Assembly: GCA_050299695.1 (NCBI GenBank)
Contig: JBNKWI010000007.1
Span: 1-64,000, forward strand
Origin: Ovoidimarina sp050299695
Lineage (GTDB): Bacteria; Pseudomonadota; Alphaproteobacteria; Rhodobacterales; Rhodobacteraceae
Length of the DNA stretch: 64,000 bases
Direction: 5' to 3'
The notes under the pieces are model-generated. The model was not told where the DNA came from, did no database searches, and saw only the letters and a program-made list of their open reading frames with translations. Of the stretch, positions 26,854 through 35,374 are shown in pieces. The position numbers and the translations under genes were made by a program. Numbering within the stretch: the stretch's first letter is position 1; each line of letters starts with the position of its first letter.

Positions 26854-28356
26854 ATGTCCGAGAACTCCGACCGGATCCACACCCGCCGCAAGGCCTCCGA
26901 CACCCTGCGCCTCGCCATCACCCTGCCCGGTGCGCAAACGAGGGAAGGGCCCGTGCGGTTCTCCGGCGCGGTGACCCCGGGCACCCTGGAAAAGATGCGT
27001 CCGGACCAGAGCGCAATGCGCAAGGCTCTGGATGCGATCAGGAAAATTGGCTTCGAGGTCACTGGAAAGGGCGAGTTCTCGATCACCGCACGCTGTTCGC
27101 GGGAACATTTCGAAACCGTCTTCGGCACCCGCCTGGACCGCTACCGGCTGCCTTTCGTCTCCGGCGAGAAGCGCCAGGCCAACGCCTTCTTCTACCCCGC
27201 GGCCGACGCCCCCTGGAACCCGGACGAGACGCTGATGTCTGTGATCGACGACGCCTATATCCAGTGGCCGCATATCTACATGAGCGGCATCTTCCCGGGC
27301 CCGACCTCCGCCCTGCCGCCCTCGGTCAGCTACCACCATCTCCGCGTGCCGGGCGACGTGACGATGCTCCTCGGCGCCGACCCCGTCCATCGCGGCGGCA
27401 TCACCGGCAAGGGCGTGCGCGTCGCGATGATCGACAGCGGCTTCGCCATGGGGCACGCCTATTTCCAGGAGCGCGGCTACGACACCCAGGTCGTGCTCGC
27501 GCCGGGTGCGACCGAGGTCGCGCAGGACGGAAACGGTCACGGCACCGCGGAATGCGCGAACCTCCTCGCGATGGCCCCCGACGTGGAATTCACCGGCGTG
27601 AAGCTCGACAACGAGCAATTCCCGGCAAACGGTGCGACAATCCTCGAAGGCCTGCAGACGGCAATGCAGCACAACCCGCAGGTCATCTCGGTGAGTCTCG
27701 GCTTCGACATGTGCCCGACCGACCTCTCCGGCAAGCGGACCAGCAACAATCACCTCACCGTCCTGCCGAACTCGCTGAAGGCCCTCGAGGCCGAGATCCG
27801 GGCCATTGCCGCCAGAGGCACGATCCTCGTCTTCTCCGCCGGAAACGGCCACGTCTCATTCCCCGGCATGATGCCCGAAGTGATCTCGGCCGGCGGCGTC
27901 TATGTCGATCAGCAGGGCAACATGCGCGCCTCGGATTATGCCAGCGCCTTCGCCTCGAAGATCTATCCGGGGCGCAACGTTCCGGATGCCTGTGGGCTTG
28001 TGGGGCTAGCGAACAACGGCGCCAGCTACATCATGCTCCCGGTTCAGCCCGATTGCGAAACCGACCGACAGACGACAGACGGCACCGCCGCGAATGACGG
28101 ATGGGCGGTCATCAGCGGCACCTCCGCCGCCGCGCCGCAGATGGCCGGGGCCATCGCGCTCCTGCTACAGAAGACGCCCGGGCTCTCCGCCGACGAGATT
28201 CGCCAGATCTTCGACATGTCGTCGCGAGACGTGGTCGACGGCGAGGCAAGCGCGGTCAGCAACGAGAACAACGGCGGGCTGGCTGCGGCGCCGGGCAGGG
28301 ATCCCGCAACCGGGTCCGGTCTGATCAATCTGCACGCCGCGCTTGCCTTGGCTTGA
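26854..28356 (+). CDS. Subtilisin-like (S8) serine peptidase with N-terminal prodomain, no signal peptide
   Basis: The 500-residue protein has a prodomain at about 40-145 (GTLEKMRPDQSAMRKAL; REHFETVFGTRLDRYRLP), resembling pro-kumamolisin/S8 activation domains. The catalytic domain carries Asp194 (VAMIDSGF), His229 (DGNGHGTAEC), Asn331 (VFSAGNGH) and Ser424 (ISGTSAAAPQMAG). There is no Sec or Tat leader, so it is either cytoplasmic or exported by an unknown route. ATG 26854 has TGGAGG upstream. It follows the propeptide-like gene, with a SARP-type regulator after it. In this context it could mature a modified peptide or protein. Confidence 0.93.
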   Translation: MSENSDRIHTRRKASDTLRLAITLPGAQTREGPVRFSGAVTPGTLEKMRPDQSAMRKALDAIRKIGFEVTGKGEFSITARCSREHFETVFGTRLDRYRLPFVSGEKRQANAFFYPAADAPWNPDETLMSVIDDAYIQWPHIYMSGIFPGPTSALPPSVSYHHLRVPGDVTMLLGADPVHRGGITGKGVRVAMIDSGFAMGHAYFQERGYDTQVVLAPGATEVAQDGNGHGTAECANLLAMAPDVEFTGVKLDNEQFPANGATILEGLQTAMQHNPQVISVSLGFDMCPTDLSGKRTSNNHLTVLPNSLKALEAEIRAIAARGTILVFSAGNGHVSFPGMMPEVISAGGVYVDQQGNMRASDYASAFASKIYPGRNVPDACGLVGLANNGASYIMLPVQPDCETDRQTTDGTAANDGWAVISGTSAAAPQMAGAIALLLQKTPGLSADEIRQIFDMSSRDVVDGEASAVSNENNGGLAAAPGRDPATGSGLINLHAALALA

Positions 28357-28537
28357 ACCGCTCGCACGCCGCGTCAGACCGGTCGAAACGACCCTCGAAA
28401 TTGCGCCAGGTGACAGGTATGCAACCTCCGAAGAGATCGTTCCGGCTGCCCGCCGGACCTGTGCATGCCCATTTGTTAATGATATAGCTTGCCCACCAGG
28501 CGGGAAAGAGCGAATGGCGGGGAATGGTGACTGACAT
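28357..28537. promoter_or_regulatory. Spacer before the SARP-type regulator, with AT-rich element
   Basis: The 181-base spacer contains a small stem GGTCG/CGACC (around 28381-28392). An AT-rich stretch (28472-28488, ending TATAGC at 28484-28489) could be a -10 region for the regulator gene; no good -35 was found. A 22-codon frame starting ATG 28419 after AGGTGACAGGT ends at 28487, but it has no known signature. Confidence 0.3.
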
Positions 28538-30496
28538 TTGAATGATCAGGTAGAAAAAAAGCTCATGTTCGAGCTGGGCGGGTGCTTTTCTGTAGTCGCC
28601 CCTGATGGACAATCCTTGCGCCCAAAGGGGAGGAAAACTTCGGCGGTCCTCGCCTTCCTCGCCTATAATCACGGCCGCGAAATCCCGCGCGACCGGCTGA
28701 TAGACCTATTCTGGTCGGACCGGGGTCAGCGGCAGGCGCAAGGCAGCCTGAGGCAGGCCATTCATACCATTCGCACGTCGCTCGGCGACTACGCGTATGA
28801 CTCCATCCCTCAGCGGCGCGACAGGGTCGTACTGGCCAGCGAGTACGTGACGGTCGATCTGTGGAACGACGATGGCACAATAAACGAGAATTTCGAAGGG
28901 ACGTTCCTCGAGGATCTCGACTTCGTGTCGCCGGAGTTCGACGAATGGCTCAGGGACACGCGCGGCGCGATTACCCAGCGCCAGCTGTCGCGGCTCGAGC
29001 GCAGGCTCGCCGGCACGGACCACGAACAGGAGCCGGAACTGGCCCTGCAACTGGCGACGCGCATCCTGGAACTGGACCGCTGGAATGAGTCCGTGGCGCG
29101 GATTGCGATGTCGATCCATGCCCGGCAGGACCGGCTGAGCCAGGCCTACGCGGTGTTCGAGGAGTTGCGCGACCGGCTCCGCGCCGACGATCTGAACGTC
29201 TCGGCCAACACCCAGCGGTTCTTCGAAGAGCTGCGGGCGGGCGCGCGGTCCGCGCCGGAGCAGAGCAGCACGCCATCTGCGCCGGTCCAACTGCAGGCCG
29301 ATCAACTCGGCATCCCCACGATCCTCGTCGCGCCCGTCCCCCGCGCCGGGACCACGGTGGAGGAAAGGGCGGTTCTCGAGGAATTCGTCGACCGCCTCGT
29401 GTCGCGAATGATCCAGATGCCCGAGCTTCACGTGCTCATTCGCGAGGAGGGGGCCGAGGGCGAACCAAAGGCGAACTTCCAGCTCGATGCATCGACCTGG
29501 GTCCAGCGCCAAGGTCTCGGGATCAGGCTGCGGCTCGTCTCCGCGGTGGGGCGTTCGGTCTGGTCCGAGCGCGCGCCGATCCGGTCGGAATTCGAGGATG
29601 AGGATATCCAGATCGCCGTGGACGGCCTCCTGACCCGGATGTTGCCGGCCATGGACGAAGACATGTTCCATCAGATCGGCGATGCCCCGAAGACCGCTTG
29701 CGCGCACTACATCGTCGCCAAGCGCCTGTTCGCCACGGCCAACACGCCAAGCAATATCGAAGCGATGGTGGGGCACCTGAAAAAGGCGATCGAACTCGAT
29801 CCCGAATTCCTGCCCGCCTATACCAACCTCATCATGTGCTACAATACCGGCATGTTCATGAGCCGGCCGGGCTCGGATCATTCCGAGCTCCGCGCCAAGG
29901 CCCGCGACATGTCGCAGCGTCTCCTGATGCTGAACTCGAACTATGCCAACAACCATATCAGCATGGGCTGGTGCCACCTCTGGGAGGAGAAGTTCGCCTC
30001 GGCCGAGCGCTCGTTCCGTCGCGCGATCGCGCTGAAACCCTACGAGCCGCACCGCCTGAACGTCTTGGCGACCGCACTTGTCTATCTCGGCTATCACGAC
30101 GAGGCAGAGCGTTTCTACAAGATGGCGCAGGACCGGCTGAGCCACGACATGGATTTCCAGCGCACCGACTATGGCGAGCTCTTCTACCTCAAGCGCGACT
30201 TCGCGACCGCGCTGTCCTGGCTCGAGGCGCCCGAAGTTCAAAGCCCCTATCGCACGCTGTTCTGGCGCGCTCCGACCTACGCGCAGCTCGGCGAGCTGGC
30301 GCTGGCGAAGAGGGATATCGAGGCGATGGTCGAAGACATCCGTCACCGCTGGGCCGGCCCCAAGCCGTATCGCCCGCAGGACGGAATCCAGTGGTACGCC
30401 GAGATGAAGCATTTTCGCCGGCCCGAGGACCGCGACCTCATGTTCGAGGGTTTCGCCAAGGCCGGAATAGAATTGAAGGTCCGCAAGCTAGCGTGA
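28538..30496 (+). CDS. SARP/BTAD-type transcriptional regulator with TolB-like and TPR regions
   Basis: The 652-residue cytoplasmic protein starts with an OmpR-like winged helix (about 10-95: RPKGRKTSAVLAFLAYN; RDRLIDLFWSDRG; ASLRQ-like GSLRQAIHTIRTSLGD) and a BTAD helical domain (about 105-235). A TolB-N-like alpha/beta segment (about 260-385) and TPR repeats (about 395-600; AVELDPEF-like AIELDPEFLPAY, AIALKPYEPHRLNVLA) follow. BTAD/SARP proteins commonly activate secondary-metabolite clusters. I chose TTG 28538 (GGTGA seven bases upstream); ATG 28565 is the alternative. It sits in the middle of the protease/YcaO block and is its likely activator. Confidence 0.85.
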   Translation: MNDQVEKKLMFELGGCFSVVAPDGQSLRPKGRKTSAVLAFLAYNHGREIPRDRLIDLFWSDRGQRQAQGSLRQAIHTIRTSLGDYAYDSIPQRRDRVVLASEYVTVDLWNDDGTINENFEGTFLEDLDFVSPEFDEWLRDTRGAITQRQLSRLERRLAGTDHEQEPELALQLATRILELDRWNESVARIAMSIHARQDRLSQAYAVFEELRDRLRADDLNVSANTQRFFEELRAGARSAPEQSSTPSAPVQLQADQLGIPTILVAPVPRAGTTVEERAVLEEFVDRLVSRMIQMPELHVLIREEGAEGEPKANFQLDASTWVQRQGLGIRLRLVSAVGRSVWSERAPIRSEFEDEDIQIAVDGLLTRMLPAMDEDMFHQIGDAPKTACAHYIVAKRLFATANTPSNIEAMVGHLKKAIELDPEFLPAYTNLIMCYNTGMFMSRPGSDHSELRAKARDMSQRLLMLNSNYANNHISMGWCHLWEEKFASAERSFRRAIALKPYEPHRLNVLATALVYLGYHDEAERFYKMAQDRLSHDMDFQRTDYGELFYLKRDFATALSWLEAPEVQSPYRTLFWRAPTYAQLGELALAKRDIEAMVEDIRHRWAGPKPYRPQDGIQWYAEMKHFRRPEDRDLMFEGFAKAGIELKVRKLA

Positions 30497-30625
30497 ACGC
30501 GGCGTTAAAAATGCACGTCGCGGTCCCTGATTTCGGTCGTAGGGCGCTCGCGGCCCTTGCGTGAGCGCAACCCGCTCCCGAACATGGGGCGTAGGGGGCG
30601 AAGCAATTTGAGTTGGGGGGCGTTC

Positions 30626-32836
30626 ATGGGGCCGAGGGGCGCTGGATTCCACTGCATTTCGGATCGGGAGGTCGATCGGATCAGGGATCTCGGTGCCGAG
30701 GGCCTGACCAGGGTTCCCGGAGACCCCGCCGCCAGCGAACTGATGAAGGCGCTCGACGGCCGCCACCGGTTCTGGATGCACCCCACCGAGGCTGTCCTTC
30801 CCACTCTGCGTCCGGTGGAAGACCACGCGGCGCGGCGCTACGCGACCTTGCGGGTCGATCATGTCAACGGACTGATCTCGGGGGATGTCTTCGGCGATAT
30901 CGGGCGCCGCGACTGGCTGTTCTCGTGGCGCAGCGAGGCGGTGTTCGGAAAGGCCGACCGCACGCCGTCGGGCGGCGACTGGGATCTCATGGCGATCTGC
31001 GATCTGTTTCGGTCGGGATCCTATGTACCACAGGCTTCCGGATCCCACGAACTCCCCGAGAAGCTCGCGATCCTCCTGAAGACCGGCGCCGACAAGTCCC
31101 TGGTCGGCGCACGCCTGATCGCCGTCGACGACGACGGCGACGTCGCCGACGACCTGACCATGACCGACACGGCCCCGCCCCAGCGCTTTGCCGCCTTCCG
31201 CCGCGTCCGGATCATCAACGTGACCGACATCGCGGAAGAGAGCGGCAGCCTCGGCGCCCGCATCCTCGAGCGCGCGATCGGTTTCGACGGCGCGGTGCTC
31301 CGCAAGGTCCTGTCCGAGACCGGGGCACGGCTCTACTGGGAGCACGCGGAGGAGTTCCGCTATGTCGGCACCGACGCGGCGACGCCGTTCGAGGCTCTGG
31401 CACCTTATCAGTGGAACGACGATCCCTACTCCTATGCGATCCTGGTGTCCGAACGCCTGACGGGAGGCGCAGGAATCCTTGGCACCACCTTCGGTCTCGA
31501 CGGAAGCGATCCGAAGGTCCGGTCCCGCTCCAGCGCGGTGATCTTCATCAAGAAGATCGTCGAAAGCTACCGGTTGGCGAACGGGCTCAAGCCGGATGAC
31601 GATCTCGAAGCCCATATCGACGCGCTCGCCACAAGGGTCAGGGTCGCGTACATCCACGAGTTCGGCCATCTCCTCAATCTCCCGCATTGCTGGCAGTGGG
31701 ACCTGTTCCGGACGCCGGCGCTCGAAGCGGAACCCGCCGCCCGGACCTGGATGAACTACGGCAGTCGCTATCCGCTGGGCGACTTCTCACGGATGCTGCG
31801 CCGTAAGACGGTGCGGAAGGAAGCCGCCGAACAGAACCTGGATGTCGCCGCGCAACGCGAGCGGGAGACGGCCCTGGCCCGCGAGGACTCCGAACGCAAT
31901 CTCGGCGCAGACCTCGCGCAACCCGGTTTCAGCCTCGCCGAACACCGCTGGATTTGGCACGCGCCCTTCGATCACATCGCATCCGGGGGCGAATATTTCA
32001 CTCAACGCTTCGGGGTCGAATACCGGCTTACCGACCAGTCCGTCAGCGACAAGCTGGTGCTCTCGATCTGGGACGCGACCCCCGGCGCGGACGGCACCCA
32101 GATCCTTCGCAAGGCGCCCGCCGACGGGCTGAGCAAGCAACCGCTCTGCGGCGAGGTGACCTTCACGGACACCAGGAAATTCGTTGCGGGGCATCCGATC
32201 CACATGTCGTTCCAATCGCCGATGCTGTCGATCCTGGTCCGGAACTCGAGCGAACGCGGGCGCCAGGCCGACAGACCGCGACAGACGCGCCGCTTTCCGG
32301 TCGTGTCGATGCCGGTCGACTGGAGCCGAAAGGATCCGGACACCGGCAAGACGACGCCGGTGGACTTGGCCGCCGCGTTGAACAAGGCCGCGCTGAACCC
32401 CGTTGCGGAGGACGGCGAGACGCTGACCTTCCGCACGACGCTCCCCCTGATCACCGGCGATTTCTTCGACGGGTTCGACGGCGACTGGAAGGATGATTTC
32501 ACGCTTCAGGCCGTGCTGCGGCCCTATGGGTCGATCCCGATCTTCTCGAACCAGATCCATGTGCGTTTCAGCCGTATGGGCCCGACCTATACCGAGGAGG
32601 AAAAGAGGGTGGTCGGGAACGAGACCCTCCCGCTCCTTGTCGCGACGCTGAGCGCCATGGTCGACGGTCCGATCGAAGGGTTGAGCCTGCCGAACCGCCA
32701 CACCGGCGAGCCCGACCCACCGTTGTTCAAGGATCTCGTCGATCAGATCGAGGCTCTCGGCCGGGGCGGATTGTCAAGAACGCTTCTGGACTACTGCGCG
32801 GCACGGGCCCGTCCGCCGAAAATCGGCCCGGCATAG
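30626..32836 (+). CDS. Metzincin-like zinc metallopeptidase of unknown family
   Basis: The 736-residue protein has HEFGHLLNLPH (344-354). This is an HExxHxxxxxH zinc site with Asn where metzincins usually have Gly. The conserved methionine of a Met-turn follows at TWMNYGSRYP (Met376). These two elements together indicate the metzincin fold. The N-terminal 300 residues and the C-terminal half (charged linker 385-430, then beta-rich) are not recognised. There is no signal peptide, so it is probably cytoplasmic. ATG 30626 has a GGGGGG run five bases upstream; upstream in-frame TTG and ATG are weaker. It is encoded just ahead of the 173-residue protein/YcaO/TfuA genes and is a candidate leader- or core-cleaving protease. 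Confidence 0.7.
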   Translation: MGPRGAGFHCISDREVDRIRDLGAEGLTRVPGDPAASELMKALDGRHRFWMHPTEAVLPTLRPVEDHAARRYATLRVDHVNGLISGDVFGDIGRRDWLFSWRSEAVFGKADRTPSGGDWDLMAICDLFRSGSYVPQASGSHELPEKLAILLKTGADKSLVGARLIAVDDDGDVADDLTMTDTAPPQRFAAFRRVRIINVTDIAEESGSLGARILERAIGFDGAVLRKVLSETGARLYWEHAEEFRYVGTDAATPFEALAPYQWNDDPYSYAILVSERLTGGAGILGTTFGLDGSDPKVRSRSSAVIFIKKIVESYRLANGLKPDDDLEAHIDALATRVRVAYIHEFGHLLNLPHCWQWDLFRTPALEAEPAARTWMNYGSRYPLGDFSRMLRRKTVRKEAAEQNLDVAAQRERETALAREDSERNLGADLAQPGFSLAEHRWIWHAPFDHIASGGEYFTQRFGVEYRLTDQSVSDKLVLSIWDATPGADGTQILRKAPADGLSKQPLCGEVTFTDTRKFVAGHPIHMSFQSPMLSILVRNSSERGRQADRPRQTRRFPVVSMPVDWSRKDPDTGKTTPVDLAAALNKAALNPVAEDGETLTFRTTLPLITGDFFDGFDGDWKDDFTLQAVLRPYGSIPIFSNQIHVRFSRMGPTYTEEEKRVVGNETLPLLVATLSAMVDGPIEGLSLPNRHTGEPDPPLFKDLVDQIEALGRGGLSRTLLDYCAARARPPKIGPA

Positions 32837-32890
32837 GCGAAGCCCTCCGAAATTCCCAATCATACCCAAAGCACACGAAAGGAAGACCAA

Positions 32891-33412
32891 ATGGCCATCG
32901 AAAAAGTCCACGGCCTCGTCGCGCTGCTCGCCGACAGGTTCTACATGACCTTCGCGGAAGCGGATCCCGGCCTGAGCGGCATCAAGAAGCTCGACGACGC
33001 CTTCGCCAGCGTCGACCAGCGGGACAGCTTCCTGACCGCGATCAAGACCTCGACGGGGCTCGCCTTTGACGACGTGCGCGGCAACATCCTTGTGGCCAAC
33101 GGGAACGAGTCCGACGCGATCAAGGAATTCAGCACCTGCGCCTTCCGGGTCGAACCCGGCGGCCCGATCTTCGCCGCACGGTTCTTCAAGGACCAGGGCG
33201 CGGCGTTCAGCCAGAGCTACTCGCTTTTCGCAATCGTCGACGAGAACGATCCCGCGATCGTGGCACACAAGGCCGGCGATGCGATCGACTACAACAAGCT
33301 GCTCGGCTCGACGCTGGTCCCGGTCTACGCCTCCGTTTCGATCACGGTCGACAGGATTGCCGGCACGGACGGCGGCGCAGCGTCGGAAAACTACGGAAAT
33401 GGTGGCATTTAA
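32891..33412 (+). CDS. Unrecognised 173-residue protein, candidate YcaO/TfuA substrate
   Basis: I do not recognise this protein. It is soluble and mixed alpha/beta, with no signal peptide or TM helix and one cysteine (Cys83). It ends in a flexible Gly/Asn-rich tail (IAGTDGGAASENYGNGGI). GGAAG lies upstream of ATG 32891. Its last 14 bases overlap the YcaO start, so expression is tightly coupled. Genes in this position next to YcaO often encode the modified precursor or a partner (RRE-like) protein. Length and absence of a Cys/Ser/Thr-rich core argue against a classical RiPP precursor; a modified Gly in the tail, or a scaffold protein, is possible. Confidence 0.55.
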   Translation: MAIEKVHGLVALLADRFYMTFAEADPGLSGIKKLDDAFASVDQRDSFLTAIKTSTGLAFDDVRGNILVANGNESDAIKEFSTCAFRVEPGGPIFAARFFKDQGAAFSQSYSLFAIVDENDPAIVAHKAGDAIDYNKLLGSTLVPVYASVSITVDRIAGTDGGAASENYGNGGI

Positions 33413-34622
33413 GCCCTGCGATCCGGGGCCGGCCGGTCTCAAGTCGGAGCAGAAATCTTGGGAGCACCGGACGGTGCCCCCTGAAACGACTTTCCGCCGA
33501 CTGGAGCCGTTTCTGGACGTCGCGGCGATCACGCGGATCGCCGATCTGACGGGCCTGGACCGGATCGGGATTCCGGTCTTCCAGGCCGTGCGCCCGCTCG
33601 GTCTCTCGCTGTCGGCCAGCCAGGGTAAAGGGGCGACGGCGGCGGCAGCCCGGGTTTCGGCGGCAATGGAGGCGCTGGAGATCTGGCACGCCGAGACCGA
33701 AACGCTCGACGGCGTTCATGCGGTTCCGGGAGCGCTGAAAGGTCGCCGGGCGCTCGACTGCGATGCGCTGTCGGCGTTTGCCGTGGCGCCCCCGGATTTC
33801 GATGGCCCGTTCGCCTGGACCGAAGCCACCGATTGCACCGACGGGGGCAGCGTTTTCGTGCCGCGGGATCTCGCGAACCTCGATTTCACCCGCGACGGTG
33901 ATCCGCCCTGGCTGCTTCGCTCGACCGACGGTCTGGCCGGCGGCAACACCCTCTGCGAAGCGCTCGCCTCTGCCACGGCCGAGCTCATCGAACGCGCCTG
34001 CACCGCCGAGTTTCGCAGAATTTCGCCCGAACTCCGGGCTGCCCGTCGGATCAACCCGCGGACCCTTGCCGGCGAGGACGGCCGCATCGCGCGCCTCGTC
34101 GATCCGATCCAGGCGGCGCGGCTGGAGCTAGAGCTGTTCGACATGACGATCGATCTCGGGGTAACCGCCATCGAGGCGGTGATCTACGATCTGGACGCGC
34201 CCGGGCCGAGCCACCTTCCCTGTCTCGGCCACGGCGCGCATCTGGATCCGGTCACCGCGGTCACGCGGGCGATCACCGAAGCGGCGCAGACCCGGCTGAC
34301 CCATGTCTCCGGGAACCGCGATGACATCCTGCCCGACCACTACTCCGATCACCACTTTTCCAACACGCTGCGCCGGTTCGAGCGGGGCTTCGACATGGCC
34401 GGGGCCTGCCGGGGCCTGGATCTGACCGACCGGAGCGGGTCTTCGCCCGCGGAGGACTTTTCTGAAATGGTGGCGCGAATAACCGCCAAACGCGGAGGTC
34501 CGGTCCTGTTCGTCGATCTCACGAAGCCGCATATCGGCGTGCCGGTCGTCAAGGTCCTGGCGCCGGGTCTGCGTCGCAAAGCGCCGGCGCAGCAGGCGAA
34601 TGGCGGCGGAGGCCGGTCATGA
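33399..34622 (+). CDS. YcaO-family ATP-dependent (thio)amide-modifying enzyme
   Basis: The 407-residue protein has the YcaO ATP-site elements: SASQGKGATAAAARVSAAMEA (72-92), STDGLAGGNTLCEAL and SATAELIERA (175-200), and TRAITEAAQTRLTHVSGNRDD (289-309). YcaO enzymes activate a peptide-bond oxygen by phosphorylation, giving azolines, amidines or, with TfuA, thioamides. The C-terminus (VVKVLAPGLRRK and a Gly/Gln-rich end) lacks the PxPxP tail of azoline-forming members. Together with the overlapping tfuA this favours backbone thioamidation. ATG 33399 lies inside the preceding gene, and its stop overlaps TfuA's start (ATGA). Confidence 0.9.
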   Translation: MVAFKPCDPGPAGLKSEQKSWEHRTVPPETTFRRLEPFLDVAAITRIADLTGLDRIGIPVFQAVRPLGLSLSASQGKGATAAAARVSAAMEALEIWHAETETLDGVHAVPGALKGRRALDCDALSAFAVAPPDFDGPFAWTEATDCTDGGSVFVPRDLANLDFTRDGDPPWLLRSTDGLAGGNTLCEALASATAELIERACTAEFRRISPELRAARRINPRTLAGEDGRIARLVDPIQAARLELELFDMTIDLGVTAIEAVIYDLDAPGPSHLPCLGHGAHLDPVTAVTRAITEAAQTRLTHVSGNRDDILPDHYSDHHFSNTLRRFERGFDMAGACRGLDLTDRSGSSPAEDFSEMVARITAKRGGPVLFVDLTKPHIGVPVVKVLAPGLRRKAPAQQANGGGGRS

Positions 34623-35338
34623 CGCCGCCGGTCATCTTCGCAGGCCCCAGCCTGACCCCCGACGACCGCAGGGGGGCAAAGGATATGATCTTCCTGCCGC
34701 CGGCCGAACAGGGCGACATCCTGCGCGCGCTCGCGCAGAAGCCAGCCGCCATCGGCCTGATCGACGGATATTTTGGGGACCGGCCGGCGGTCCACCAGAA
34801 GGAGATCCTCGAGGCGCTGGCATCGGGTGTCCCGGTCGCTGGCGCGGCGTCCATGGGTGCGCTCCGGGCGGCGGAGCTGCGCCGATGGGGCATGGTCGGC
34901 GTGGGGCGGATCTTCGCGGATTTTGCCGCGGGGCGGCTGACCTCCGATGCCGAGGTCGCGGTGTCGCATGGGCCGGAACTCACCGGCTTTGCGCAGACGT
35001 CGATTGCGCTCGTCGATGTGCGCGCGACGCTGGGGTCGCTGGCGGGAAATCAGCAGTTTACGGCCGAGCTCAGGAAAGCGGTGCTTGCGGCAGCCGAGGC
35101 GCTGCATTTCACCGACCGCACCTGGCGCACCATCGCCATGGCTGCCTCGGCGTCGGTTCCCGGCGGCATGGATCTCGAGACCGAGCTCCGGCGGTCGCAG
35201 GTTCTGCAGAAGCGTCGGGACGCCGTCGAACTCGTGAACCTGATCCTCGAGGGCCGCCTTCCGGCGCCGCCGAGAAACCCGCCGCCCCCGATGACCCGCG
35301 CGTATCGGGAAATCCGGGCACGGGCGCTGCAAGAGTAG
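34619..35338 (+). CDS. TfuA-like protein, YcaO partner
   Basis: The 239-residue protein carries the TfuA core: IGLIDGYFGDRPAVHQKEIL (45-64), then SGVPVAGAASMGALRAAEL and GMVGVGRIFADF. TfuA proteins act with YcaO in peptide thioamidation (known for thioglycine in methyl-CoM reductase and for thioamide RiPPs), probably by providing sulfur or docking the substrate. It overlaps yca O by four bases. It is the last gene of the block and convergent with a LysR gene. The Pro-rich segment near the end (LPAPPRNPPPPMTR) is a likely flexible linker. Confidence 0.9.
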   Translation: MTPPVIFAGPSLTPDDRRGAKDMIFLPPAEQGDILRALAQKPAAIGLIDGYFGDRPAVHQKEILEALASGVPVAGAASMGALRAAELRRWGMVGVGRIFADFAAGRLTSDAEVAVSHGPELTGFAQTSIALVDVRATLGSLAGNQQFTAELRKAVLAAAEALHFTDRTWRTIAMAASASVPGGMDLETELRRSQVLQKRRDAVELVNLILEGRLPAPPRNPPPPMTRAYREIRARALQE

Positions 35339-35374
35339 CCTCTTGCGGGCAATCGTTCCTTCCGGCCCGGGTTG

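Noticed and set aside
30514..30567. 17-codon frame as possible precursor peptide before the metzincin gene
   Set aside because: No ribosome site and no core or leader features.
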